A stretch of 14,743 nt of DNA from Candidatus Hydrogenedentota bacterium (GTDB taxonomy: Bacteria; Hydrogenedentota; Hydrogenedentia; Hydrogenedentales; SLHB01), in NCBI GenBank assembly GCA_035416745.1, contig DAOLNV010000113.1, forward strand, positions 1 to 14,743, written 5' to 3'. The translations under genes were made by a program, and so were the position numbers. Numbering within the stretch: position 1 is the stretch's first letter; each line of letters starts with the position of its first letter. Below, one piece after another: positions 1-8,700 of this stretch. Below the pieces are notes generated by a model, which had not been told where the DNA came from, searched no databases, and saw only the letters and a list, made by a program, of their open reading frames with translations.

Positions 1-73
1 CAACTCTCCCCTAACCCAAGCCCACCAATTCTCCCAAATGCGCTGAAACTCAACACGCCGCAAACAAGGTGGC

Positions 74-899
74 TCAATACAACAGAGCATCTCTTTGTGC
101 AGACAAGAGTCCGGCATTGTCTGAACCTTTTCCCATAAAGTTGTCTGGGCGGTTAGGATCGTCAACCATTGCGGGCAGTTGCCTAACGTCTGGGTGGCAA
201 CCACAAAACCGCCGGACTCGGTTGCAGTTACCGCAGATGCAGATACACTCGCGCCAAATTCGACCACATCCATCTCGGCTAGGATCGCGAATATAGGTGT
301 CATCCAAGTCTCCCCTGTAGTGGCCGAATTCATGGGCCAAGGTGTGCACAACGGACGCGTGGTCTGTGCCCATCCATATGTGTCGGCCCTCTATGTGCTG
401 ACCTTTTTCATCGAAGCCTGGCTGGCTTGCTCGACCATTGGCATCGTATATGGATTCGACCATGATGATGTCTATCTGTCTGACATCAATCTCGTCATTG
501 GGTCCCCACACAGGATCTTCCCATTCATTCTTAATGTTTGTCCATTCATCGAGATTATCGATAATCTTGTACTTATCGCCAGGGGGCGCGGGGGGGCCGA
601 CCTCAACGTGGGTGTCCTTGAATTCATATAATTCTCCCAATACTAGCGCAATGGGCAATCCCCTGCACATAGACATAATGGTTCTCCGGCAGATCGAAGA
701 AATCCATGTCGTGGACACGCATGGCATCCAACTCCGCCGAGGACTCGTACGCCGTGTTATATCGGTCGTTGTAGATCTCGTACACCTCCCGCTCCGCCCC
801 CAGATCGGGGGTCTGGGAAATACGGGAAGCGTGGATTTCAATTGAGCCAATCCCGAAGAACACGAACAAAATCGAGCACGTGCAAACAACCCTCTTCAT
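74..899 (-). pseudogene. Secreted metzincin-like zinc metalloprotease, frameshifted
   Basis: Reading from ATG at 899, a signal peptide (about residues 1-24, MKRVVC then a hydrophobic core ending IEIHA) leads into a frame that stops near 630. The frame one base further on continues to the stop at 74. Removing one base from the run CCCC at 660-663 joins them into a 274-aa protein. The joined product has HTLAHEFGHYRGDLDD, an HExxHxxGxxD zinc site (H189, E190, H193, D199), and NFMG around M255 as a likely Met-turn. That is the metzincin layout; Asp as third ligand is known from snapalysin. Residues 211-234 carry seven cysteines. A ribosome site (AGAGAGG, about 8 nt before ATG) fixes the start. 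Predicted role: extracellular proteolysis. It is the last of three same-strand genes, 61 nt after the membrane protein. The frameshift may be real or a sequencing error; family assignment is fairly sure, substrate unknown. Confidence 0.7.
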
Positions 900-960
900 C
901 TCTCATTGCCTCTCTGAGCCCGCTTTGTCATGCAACTGTATTTGATTGAAACCTGCCCTT

Positions 961-1287
961 CTATCGGTCTATATGCGCGCCTAGCAGCGTCAGAAAGTAC
1001 ATAGTACCGAGACAGAAGAACACAGAGCATATGTAGCAAGACACACGCACCCACTGGTCCAGACGCCCATACTGCTGAAGATCTGATTTCCGGAAAAGCC
1101 AATATGCGCTGTAGAAAGCAAATGTTAGGAAAAACTCCACATAGATAAGAATATCTCGCCAAGCATCACGAGGAATTCCAAGCAAGACATAACCAAGACT
1201 TATATAGACTGCAAATATCGCTGTGAGCATGAAAACCCTTGCGGCCCTTCGCCAGACGGTGTTGCGACGCACAATCAAATCAGGCAT
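961..1287 (-). CDS. Hypothetical three-helix membrane protein
   Basis: I do not recognise the family. The 108-aa product has three hydrophobic segments, about residues 17-37, 45-64 and 80-102, separated by short charged stretches (IPRDAWRD, FRKSDLQQYGRLDQW). The N-terminus carries several arginines (VRRNTVWRRAAR), which predicts that it faces the cytoplasm, as expected from the positive-inside rule. The start ATG directly follows the TAA of the upstream gene, with no obvious ribosome site of its own, so translation is probably coupled. The frameshifted metalloprotease follows 61 nt downstream on the same strand. The hydrophobic pattern and tight packing argue for a real gene; function cannot be assigned. 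Confidence 0.6.
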   Translation of the reverse strand: MPDLIVRRNTVWRRAARVFMLTAIFAVYISLGYVLLGIPRDAWRDILIYVEFFLTFAFYSAYWLFRKSDLQQYGRLDQWVRVSCYICSVFFCLGTMYFLTLLGAHIDR

Positions 1288-1476
1288 TTAGCGTATACCA
1301 TCGATTACTGGGGCAAGGCCGTCCTCTTGTAGTTGCAGATCAGCCTTGACAACGGCAACCCAGAATGCGAATTGGGCTCCTTTTTCCCCTTGTACGAATC
1401 GGGATGGAGGATACATCGGTTCCAGGTACCCTAGAATCTCTTGTGCCTGAGCTTTAGGCAATGCAGCCAAATGCAT
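1288..1476 (-). CDS. Small hypothetical protein (62 aa), possibly the remnant of a longer gene
   Basis: The 62-aa product is soluble and has no motif I recognise. It ends in TAA immediately followed by the ATG of the membrane protein gene, the main argument that it is real. No clear ribosome site lies before ATG at 1476, and the frame stays open for at least 15 codons upstream into the GC-rich spacer. It could therefore be the 3' part of a gene whose 5' part was replaced by that spacer. Length, lack of a family and a weak start keep confidence low. Confidence 0.4.
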   Translation of the reverse strand: MHLAALPKAQAQEILGYLEPMYPPSRFVQGEKGAQFAFWVAVVKADLQLQEDGLAPVIDGIR

Positions 1477-1815
1477 TATTGCGCTTTTTTGGACTCCCTG
1501 TTTCTTCTGGCTTTGAAGCCGCGCTTGGTATGGGGCTTCTCGGCTGTCGTGCCATAGGGGGAGTATAGCTCAGGTGCGCGCAGGGCGCAACAGGGGGGAA
1601 TGGGCAATTCAGGGGCGGCGCAAGGTAAGGCGCAGCCGGAGACGATGCAACGAGACCGGCCGGCCGGGCCTCGAAAAACCTGGGCGCAGCAAAGCATGAG
1701 CCTTTCGGCTCGCCCGTAGACGGTGAAAATGGAAAAGCCCGCAGCTCCCTTGACCACCCCAGGGGCCCCTGCTACGCTGGAGCCGCGCGGCGGGCTGAAG
1801 CCCGCCAGGGACATA
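1477..1815 (-). other. GC-rich spacer with an uninterrupted but probably non-coding frame
   Basis: This 340-bp stretch is open in one minus-strand frame (112 codons, start near 1814, stop 1476-1478). The predicted peptide is low in structure: runs such as GFSPPRGSSVAGAPG and a basic tail RGFKARRNRESKK, with no domain. It resembles an intergenic repeat more than a gene. It begins at a REP-like hairpin (1789-1806) and separates the minus-strand group from the export operon. I see no promoter I would defend. It could be a dispersed repeat; only comparison with the rest of the genome would show this. Confidence 0.3.
1789..1806. repeat. REP-like palindrome
   Basis: A perfect 7-bp stem, GGCGGGC / GCCCGCC, encloses the 4-nt loop TGAA. 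Such GC-rich palindromes are typical of dispersed intergenic REP-like repeats. No T-run follows on either strand, so a factor-independent terminator is unlikely. Only one copy is seen in this window. Confidence 0.4.
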
Positions 1816-2085
1816 CTGTACTACGACACCTTAATTCGCCATGGGGACTGTCGAAAGACGGGGGCAAGCTCATTGACTTGCTGTAAATACGGACCCAGGT
1901 AGCCTTAATGTACTGAGAGACCTGCGCATAGTCTGATGAATTCGCTCGTGTCCTCTCCGGGAAGCGCTCAACGACGACGTCTCAACAAGGGGAAAAGAGC
2001 AACAAACAAGGACAGAACTCGACCAATCCAACGAACAAGACCTCCACTGACAGTCATTTGCACCCCAATAAGGACAAGTTCTCGA

Positions 2086-2100
2086 GGAGTACACCATGTG
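2086..2100 (+). promoter_or_regulatory. Ribosome binding site deciding a GTG start
   Basis: GGAG at 2086-2089 (within GAGGAG) lies 8 nt before GTG at 2098-2100, which is in frame with the ATPase. It also lies 6 nt before ATG at 2096, but that ATG is followed at once by TGA (2099-2101), giving a start-stop pair overlapping the GTG. The in-frame ATG at 2116 has no comparable site at usable spacing. Confidence 0.6.
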
Positions 2101-2859
2101 ATACAATCCTCCGCTATGAAGGTCGATAACGCACACCATCCACTCATTGTCGTTGAGAACCTCACCAAGGATTATGTGATGGGCGAGGCGACAGTGCATG
2201 CGCTGCGGGGTGTTTCGTTCGGGATTGAACGTGGCGCTTTCATAGCGATCATGGGTCCGTCGGGCTCGGGCAAGACGACGCTCCTCGATATCTTGGGCTG
2301 CCTATCGAGGCCGACGTCGGGCACGTATTGGCTTGAGGCGGAGCGGGTCTCGGACCTCGGGGAGAACCGGCTGGCCGAGTTGCGCAACCACTACATTGGG
2401 TTCGTCTTTCAGAACTTCAACCTCTTGCCGCGGACCACGGCCTTGGCCAACGTGGGATTGCCCCTGTTGTACACCGGAACCCCGAAAAAGGAGCGGTTGA
2501 GGCGCGCGCGGTGTGCGCTGGAAGCAGTCGGACTGGGAGATCGAGTGGACCACCGGCCGAACGAACTATCCGGAGGCCAGCGGCAGCGGGTAGCGGTTGC
2601 GCGGGCCCTCGTCAACGATCCCTCGATCCTGTTTGCGGATGAGCCCACAGGCAACCTGGACTCGACCAGCGGCGAGAGCATCCTCGCCCTGTTCAGGGAA
2701 CTTCACGCGCAAGGAAACACGATCGTCATCGTGACCCACGAACGCGAGATTGCCGAACATGCCCAGCGGATTATCAGCTTCCGAGATGGGCAACTGGTGA
2801 AAGACGAATGGCGAAACAAGACAAACGACACGTGGGAATTCGAGCATTCGGTTGGCTGA
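2098..2859 (+). CDS. ABC transporter ATP-binding protein, MacB/LolD type
   Basis: This 253-aa cytoplasmic ATPase would power the adaptor-permease pair encoded directly downstream. All nucleotide-binding motifs are intact: Walker A GPSGSGKTT (residues about 53-61), Q-loop FVFQNFNLLP (Q105), signature LSGGQRQRVAVARAL (157-171), Walker B ILFADEPTGNLDS (177-189) and the switch histidine in VTHER (H214). The short form of about 230-250 aa and the QNFNLLPR stretch fit the MacB/LolD/FtsE group, where the ATPase is separate from or fused to an FtsX-type permease. I place the start at GTG 2098 because of the ribosome site at 2086-2089. The frame is open back to 1936, but that upstream peptide is basic and lacks homology-like features; ATG 2116 is the alternative. 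The 3' end overlaps the adaptor gene by 52 nt. Substrate unknown. Confidence 0.92.
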   Translation: MIQSSAMKVDNAHHPLIVVENLTKDYVMGEATVHALRGVSFGIERGAFIAIMGPSGSGKTTLLDILGCLSRPTSGTYWLEAERVSDLGENRLAELRNHYIGFVFQNFNLLPRTTALANVGLPLLYTGTPKKERLRRARCALEAVGLGDRVDHRPNELSGGQRQRVAVARALVNDPSILFADEPTGNLDSTSGESILALFRELHAQGNTIVIVTHEREIAEHAQRIISFRDGQLVKDEWRNKTNDTWEFEHSVG

Positions 2860-4064
2860 TCCTGCTCGTCGCGGTAGTCGCCCCGCTTGTGTATCTGTCA
2901 ATACGCGAGAGCGTGGTAGAGGTGACGGCTGCGCCGGTGACGCGCGGCCGGGTTGAACAGACGGTCACGGCCATCGCCTCGGGGACGGTCATGTCGAAAT
3001 TGGATTCCCTGGTGGCGTCGGGCTTCATGGGAACCGTCGTGGGAATCCCGTTCGAGGAGGGCGACCGGGTTGAGAAAGACGATGTCCTGGTGGAGTTGAA
3101 CCATGTGGACCTCGACGCGCAGGTCGCTCTTGCCGAGGCCAATCTGCGGGTGGGCCGCTCGATGCTCGAGCGGGCGCGCCTCGCCGCGCGTATCTACAAA
3201 GAGATCGCGGAAACGCGCGTGAGCCAGACCGGCGCCCAGCTCAAACAGGCCGAAAGCGACTTCGGGCGGGTCAAGGCTCTGGCAGACAGGGGTGCCCTCT
3301 CGACGAGCGACTTTGACAAGGCCGCGTTAGCCCTCCGTGTAGCCGAGGACAGCGCGACGGCGGCGTTAGCGAGCCAGCGCGAAAACCTCGTGCGCGACGA
3401 GGAGATCCGTTCGGCAGAGGCGAGTATCGAGCAGCTCGAAGCGGCCGTGGCCGCGGCCAAGGCAACCCGTGAGAAGGCCTTTGTGCGCGCGCCGTTTGAC
3501 GGCGTCGTGGCGCGCGTCATTGCCGACCTGGGCGCCTCCGTCACCGTGGGGATGCCGCTTGTGCAACTTGTGCGGGACGAGGAACTTTACATTGAAGCGC
3601 CGTTTGACGAGGCCAACATGGCCGACATCAAGCTTGGGCAAAAGGTGCGGATCACGCTCGACGCCTACCGCGGTGAAGAGTTTACCGGCCGGGTCAGTTT
3701 TATCTGGCCTGTGGTGCAGACACTGACGCAAGAATTGACGCGGACCCTCAACATCAAAGTTGTGGTCGAGGAGGACCACGAACGCCTCCTGCCGGGCATG
3801 TCCGCCGACCTGGTCATCATCGTGGACGAGAAAGAGGGGGTGCTCTTCGCACCGTCCGAGGCCCTGATGCGGCAACAGTACGCTTACGTGATCGAGAACG
3901 GACGCGCTGTCCGGCGCGAAGTGACGACGGGAATCGGCAATTGGGAGACCGTCGAGATCCGCGACGGACTTAAAGAAGGTGATGTGATCATCACCTCGCT
4001 TTCGATCAAAGAACTCAAAGACGGCGTCAAGGTGGCGGTTGTGGATGAACTCGAGGACCAATGA
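2808..4064 (+). CDS. Periplasmic adaptor (membrane fusion) protein, MacA/HlyD type
   Basis: The 418-aa product bridges the inner-membrane permease and a TolC-like outer-membrane channel. One N-terminal membrane anchor (about residues 14-32) is followed by a lipoyl half (about 60-103), a long alpha-hairpin rich in Ala/Glu/Arg (about 104-222), the second lipoyl half (VRAPFDGVVARV, about 226-237) and beta-barrel and membrane-proximal domains to the end. At the hairpin tip R154, L158 and S165 match the R-x3-L-x6-S motif known in this family to dock onto TolC-like proteins, so an outer-membrane partner is expected elsewhere; none is in the window. The gene starts inside the ATPase gene (52-nt overlap), and its TGA overlaps the permease ATG as ATGA, showing one translationally coupled operon. 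Exported substrate (drug, peptide, lipid) cannot be told. Confidence 0.9.
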   Translation: MAKQDKRHVGIRAFGWLILLVAVVAPLVYLSIRESVVEVTAAPVTRGRVEQTVTAIASGTVMSKLDSLVASGFMGTVVGIPFEEGDRVEKDDVLVELNHVDLDAQVALAEANLRVGRSMLERARLAARIYKEIAETRVSQTGAQLKQAESDFGRVKALADRGALSTSDFDKAALALRVAEDSATAALASQRENLVRDEEIRSAEASIEQLEAAVAAAKATREKAFVRAPFDGVVARVIADLGASVTVGMPLVQLVRDEELYIEAPFDEANMADIKLGQKVRITLDAYRGEEFTGRVSFIWPVVQTLTQELTRTLNIKVVVEEDHERLLPGMSADLVIIVDEKEGVLFAPSEALMRQQYAYVIENGRAVRREVTTGIGNWETVEIRDGLKEGDVIITSLSIKELKDGVKVAVVDELEDQ

Positions 4065-5272
4065 GCCTGTTCGAACATCTAGGTGTTGCGCTCTCGTCCT
4101 TGGCGCAGAATAAGGTCCGGTCGGCGTTAACCATGCTGGGCGTGATCATCGGTGTGCTATCTGTAATCCTGTTGATCGCGCTTGGCGAGGGAGCTCAGGC
4201 CTACGTCGAGCGCGAGTTCGCGGGGATGGGCAGCAACATCCTCATCATCACTCCCGGCAAGCAGGAAACCTCGGGCATGATGCCCCTGGTGGCAGGGAGT
4301 TTCCGCAAGCTAACCTATAACAACGCAAAGGAGATCGAACGCAAGGCCGCCGGCGTCATGGGCGTGTCTCCGCTGGTGATCGGGGCGGGAGCCGTGAAAT
4401 GGGGAGATCGCCAGCGTAATACCATTGTCATTGGCGCCGTGTCCAATTTTGAGGAGGTCCGCGATATCCATGCACAGATCGGGAGGTTCATTTCAGAGCA
4501 GGACGTGGACCGGGGCAACAAGGTGTGCATTCTCGGGACGACCGTGAAGCGGGAACTGTTCGGAAACCAGAACGCGTTGTACGAGAAAGTGGCGATCAAT
4601 CGCATGAAACACATGGTCGTCGGCATTCTCGAGAAGAAGGGCGTCATGCTCGGGATCGATGTCGACGACCTGGTGCTTGTGCCTCTTACAAGTGGCCAGC
4701 AGATGTTCTATGGCGGCGAGGACGAGTTATTTGAGATCATCGTCAAGGCCCAAAGTGCTGAAGACATCGACACCGCGACCGAATCCATCCGCACCATCCT
4801 CACGGCGGCCCACGACTATACGGAGGATTTCACCATCACGGACCAGACGTCGATGCTCGACACCTTCGGTGAGATATTCCTGGCGTTGCGCATCATGCTT
4901 GCGGGCATCGCGTCCATTTCATTGCTGGTGGGCGGCATCGGCATCATGAATATCATGCTCGTATCGGTGCGCGAGCGGACCCGCGAGGTGGGCATCCGCA
5001 AGGCCGTAGGCGCGAAACGGCGTGACATCGCGATGCAGTTCGCCATCGAAGCGGTCACCCTCAGCTCCATCGGCGGATGGATCGGCATCGCGCTCGGGTT
5101 CGTCGGCACCTTCATCATGCGGCAGTTCTTGCCCACGTTTCCGGTGTATTGCTCGGCCTGGTCCATCATCATGGCCTTCACCTTCAGCATGACCGTCGGC
5201 GTCTTCTTCGGGGCCTACCCGGCCGTAAAGGCCTCGAGCGTCGATCCAGTCGAAGCCCTGCGCTACGAATAG
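4061..5272 (+). CDS. MacB-type ABC transporter permease (FtsX family)
   Basis: The 403-aa product is the membrane subunit of the exporter. Its topology is that of MacB without the ATPase: one transmembrane helix near the N-terminus (about 22-45), a large extracytoplasmic domain (about 46-270) and three C-terminal helices (about 275-300, 328-352, 363-388). Diagnostic stretches are the N-terminal QNKVRSALTMLGVIIGV and, after TM2, GGIGIMNIMLVSVRERTREV with GIRKAVGAKRRDI, the cytoplasmic coupling region of the family. It ends with the typical ASSVDPVEALRYE. Its ATG overlaps the adaptor stop by 4 nt. By analogy with MacAB it would work as a mechanical pump that uses cytoplasmic ATP hydrolysis to drive periplasmic substrate through an outer channel. 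No frame damage is seen. Confidence 0.92.
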   Translation: MSLFEHLGVALSSLAQNKVRSALTMLGVIIGVLSVILLIALGEGAQAYVEREFAGMGSNILIITPGKQETSGMMPLVAGSFRKLTYNNAKEIERKAAGVMGVSPLVIGAGAVKWGDRQRNTIVIGAVSNFEEVRDIHAQIGRFISEQDVDRGNKVCILGTTVKRELFGNQNALYEKVAINRMKHMVVGILEKKGVMLGIDVDDLVLVPLTSGQQMFYGGEDELFEIIVKAQSAEDIDTATESIRTILTAAHDYTEDFTITDQTSMLDTFGEIFLALRIMLAGIASISLLVGGIGIMNIMLVSVRERTREVGIRKAVGAKRRDIAMQFAIEAVTLSSIGGWIGIALGFVGTFIMRQFLPTFPVYCSAWSIIMAFTFSMTVGVFFGAYPAVKASSVDPVEALRYE

Positions 5273-5679
5273 CCTCCCGGCCGCGTGCAAGGTCGTCCAT
5301 TTCAACCGCATGCGTTCAATCATGTCCGCTCCGATGTTGCGTTCACCAATTACTCTCTGCGAAGCGCAAAGGGTAATTGATGGCGACAAGGAATAAGGAA
5401 CTCGAGAGACCACGCAATTGCCGTAAGTCCTTGTCCCTCGATAAGAACAAATCCTCGTCGACCACAGACAGCAGCAAGAGGCAAAGAACGAGATGGGTCT
5501 TTGTACGACTCGCAACTCGCAGGAATTGGGCTACGGGTTTCGAACCGGAGCACTGTGTGTTCGGCTTCCGGTGTGCGAACGGGACACAGCGCGGAGCATG
5601 AGGAACGATACTGCGCGGATATGAACCCTTGACATTTGCCATGTGTGACAAGCACTGGTGTGCCCATGGAACGTCGAGG
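5273..5679. other. Intergenic region between export operon and secreted protein
   Basis: Apart from the hairpin at 5347-5379 I see no gene here. Several short frames are open, but they have no ribosome site, domain or signal sequence. A TTGACA at 5629-5634 looks like a -35 box but has no matching -10 at 16-18 nt. The GGTTTCGAACC palindrome near 5539 recalls a tRNA T-arm but does not fold as one. Confidence 0.5.
5347..5379. repeat. Strong 33-nt hairpin downstream of the export operon
   Basis: CAATTAC at 5347-5353 pairs with GTAATTG at 5373-5379. The pairing continues inward to TGCG/CGCA, giving 15 stem positions with one T-G wobble and one C-A mismatch, around the loop AAG (5362-5364). It lies 75 nt past the permease stop. 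There is no T-run on the plus side, so it is not a standard intrinsic terminator. It may cap or stabilise the operon mRNA 3' end, assist factor-dependent termination, or be a small palindromic element. Confidence 0.5.
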
Positions 5680-5707
5680 TTGGGTGTGCTCGCCCCCGTG
5701 CTAGAAT
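5680..5707 (+). promoter_or_regulatory. Possible sigma-70-type promoter for the LamG protein gene
   Basis: TTGGGT (5680-5685), a 16-nt spacer and TAGAAT (5702-5707) give an acceptable housekeeping-type promoter 40 nt before the chosen start. Transcription would begin around 5714, upstream of the ribosome site AGAGGA at 5734-5739. The -10 matches consensus at five of six positions; the -35 is weaker. Confidence 0.4.
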
Positions 5708-5747
5708 GTCCTCAGAACGAGGGGACACCGGAAAGAGGAATAGAACA

Positions 5748-8700
5748 ATGGGCCTGCTTCTGATTGCGTCGATGATGTGGGCATCCTTTGCCGCGGAAGA
5801 CCTGACGGGGGTCGTGGCGCATTATCCGTTTGACGAAGGTTCGGGCGCCGTTCTGCATGACCGGAGCGGCAACGGCTATGATGGTGTGATTGTGGGCGCG
5901 CAGTGGGCTTCCGCTGAGGAAGGGGGCGGGCTCCGGTTCTGCAACGGTCCCGAAAGCGGGGATGTGGACTTCGGCGACAATCGCAACCTCAAGATCGCGG
6001 GCGACTCGACGATTCTGGCCTGGGTCCGTTTAGACGCTTCGCCGTATCCCGATGATGCCACGAACTGGACGATCATCGATTGCGAGCGTTACCGCGCGGA
6101 AGGATTCGTGCTGCGGGTCGACGGAGGGACTTCGCGGGTCATGTACCGCGCGAGCCAAAAAGGCGCGGAGCAGTACGCCTTCGGCGCCACCGTCTTATCC
6201 AACCAGACGGTGCACTTCATCGGGGTCGTCCGCCAGGACGACGCCGTCACCGTGTACGTCAACGGCCTTCCGGACGCGTCGTTCGCGGTCCATTCCAACG
6301 AGTTCGGCGAGGCGCCGTTCCGTATCAGCGCCGAGGGCCAACCTTTTCGCGGAACCGTTTTCGAAGTTACGCTGCTGAACAGGCCGGTCAGCCCGGACGA
6401 GATCGCAGCGCGGTATTGGCGCGGAGCGGAACGGTACCGGAAGGAAGGCGCGCGGCCCGGGCAGTTGTCCCTTAGACCCTTTGTTTACTATGACGAGAAA
6501 GTGGCGTGCGTCGAGGTCGCGTTTCTGGGCGTGATGCCGTTGGCTGCGGGCGAACAGGTGCGCGTCGCACTGGTCCGCGGCGACGGTGAGATCTTGGCGT
6601 CGCAGGCGGTATCGGAGGTCCCTCGCGAAGGCCGGGGCCGATACTTCTTCCCACTCAACGGGCTTATGGAGGGCCAATATGAACTCCGTGCGGAATTGAC
6701 GGGGGCCGCCCGAACCGCGCGCACGACGGCGCCGTTTCGCTATCCCGCGCCGGAACCGGCGGTCCCGTCGCCCAAGGATGAGATGATCCCGCCGTTGCCC
6801 CGCGAGCCGGCGCCCGTCGCGTGCCGCCTCGAAGCCTCGCCCGGTGGGGGAACCTATGTGACCGTCGCTGAAACGCGGTTGATGCTCGAATCCTCGTTTT
6901 CGATTCCGAACAGTGGTGAGAACCGGCTGGCCTGTGCCGATGCCCCGGACGCAACCGGCGAGCCGGAATGGCGCCTCGCCCAGTCTGAGGCCGACACCGT
7001 GGCGGCGCGGGGCCGGTTCTACGCGGTGGCGCGCGGGCTGCGGCCTGAGGCCGGCCGCATGGTGGTCACGGACACTATCACAAACCTTACCAGCGAGCCG
7101 CTGGGCCTGATTTTCCACAACCGGCTCAGCGCGCGCGACACCCGGTTTGAGAAGGCGCTCGTGGCGGCTAAGCAAACCGTCCGGACCGTGGAGGATTGCC
7201 CGCTCAAGTTCTGTCCCACCGTCTTTCTCGTGAGGCCCGACCTGGGCGTCGGTCTCGTGGCCCTGGACGACGTCTATATTGTCCAGAGCCGCGGCGCCTC
7301 AGACGGCCAGACATGGGTAGACCTTTATTCCCGGGAGTTCGCCCTGGACGCCGGCGTCGCGTACACGTTGGAGTGGGCCATCTACGCCAACGCGACCGGC
7401 GACTACTACGATTTCGTCAACGCAATCCGCCGCGACGAACGTCGCAACGAGGTTTCGATCGAGGGTGGTCTGTCGTTTTTGCCGGGCACTCAACAAAAGC
7501 GTGACATCGCCCTCATGCCCGGCCCGGACTACTTTGCCCTGCGCGAGCCAAGGTACGTCACGCTCGGGTGTCTATCGTGGTGCACGGACGACCCTGCGAT
7601 ATCGGTCGAAGGCATCGAGTTTGTTGAATACCCGCAGGAACGCAAACAGGTTCGCGCAATGATGGATGCGCTGGCTGCGATCCGGCCAGGCGCCAGAGGC
7701 ATGTTCCACGTCGCGCACCAGCTTTATGCGACGAACCGTCCCCAAGAGCGATTCCCCGACTCGAAAGTCGTCGGGGCCGACGGCAAGCAAGCCGTTTACC
7801 CTTACCAATATGAGAACGGTACGTATTTCTCCGCTGAACGCGTCGCGGATAACTGGCGCTGGTGGATCTACTACCCCACGCTCGAAAACTCCTTCGGCAA
7901 GGCCCTGCTCGACAGCGTAGACGTCATGATGGACGAGATGGGCACGGAGGGAGTGTTCGCGGACGGGTTCCTGTTCGGCTACGGCGGCGAGTACACCTAC
8001 GACCATTGGGATCGTCACAGCGCGGACATTGATCCTGTGACGCACGTCATCACGCGCAAAAAGGCTTCTGTCCTCCTCGTCACCCAGGACGCCATGGCCG
8101 CGTGGTGCCGGAAGATCTGGGCCAAGGGCGGCGTGGTCATTGCCAACGGCGTGGTCCCTACTCGCTCCCTCTGCGCGTTGCCCGTCATCACCGACAAGGA
8201 AGTCACCGAGGGACCCGACGTAGCTCTCCTTCCCACCCCCGTCACGCTCGGCAACCCCTCTTTGTGTAGCTCCGAGGAAGGCGTCTATGAGGACGTTTTG
8301 GGCAAATTGCGCTGGGGCAATTTGTATTTTTACTACAACGAACCCGCGGCGTTGGCGTACGAGTCCGTCCCCAAACGGATGTATCCCATCACGGTGCAGG
8401 AAGTGCATGCCGGATACGTCAAGGGAAGAGAGCGCCTTGTCACCATGCACAGCGGCGTCTATGGCTGGCCCGACGCCCCTGATCTCCACTTGGCCTACCG
8501 CTACGACGGACGGGGCCATCCGATCCGCGCTGGGTACGTTACCGCAGTTGACCCCGACTCCGTGCGGACCCGCGTCGTGCTCGAGGATAACGAATGCGCC
8601 GTGCTCGAACGTATCCCCCTCCGTATTGAAACTGCTGCACCGTTCCACGTCATCGTAGAGCGCGGCGCCAACGGCAGCCTCCGCCTCCACCTCAATGGCC

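Noticed and set aside
1936..2097. N-terminal extension of the ATPase to ATG 1936
   Set aside because: The extra 54 residues are basic and structureless, have no ribosome site at their start and do not belong to the ATPase fold. GTG 2098 has a good site.
3366..4061. 231-codon minus-strand frame opposite the adaptor gene
   Set aside because: Antisense shadow of a well-supported gene; its product shows no domain.
5500..5600. Possible tRNA or tRNA remnant around GGTTTCGAACC
   Set aside because: The flanks of the TTCGAAA loop do not form the five-pair T-stem, and no acceptor or anticodon arm can be drawn.
5629..5657. TTGACA at 5629-5634 as a promoter
   Set aside because: The hexamer at 17 nt spacing is GCACTG, not a -10 box.
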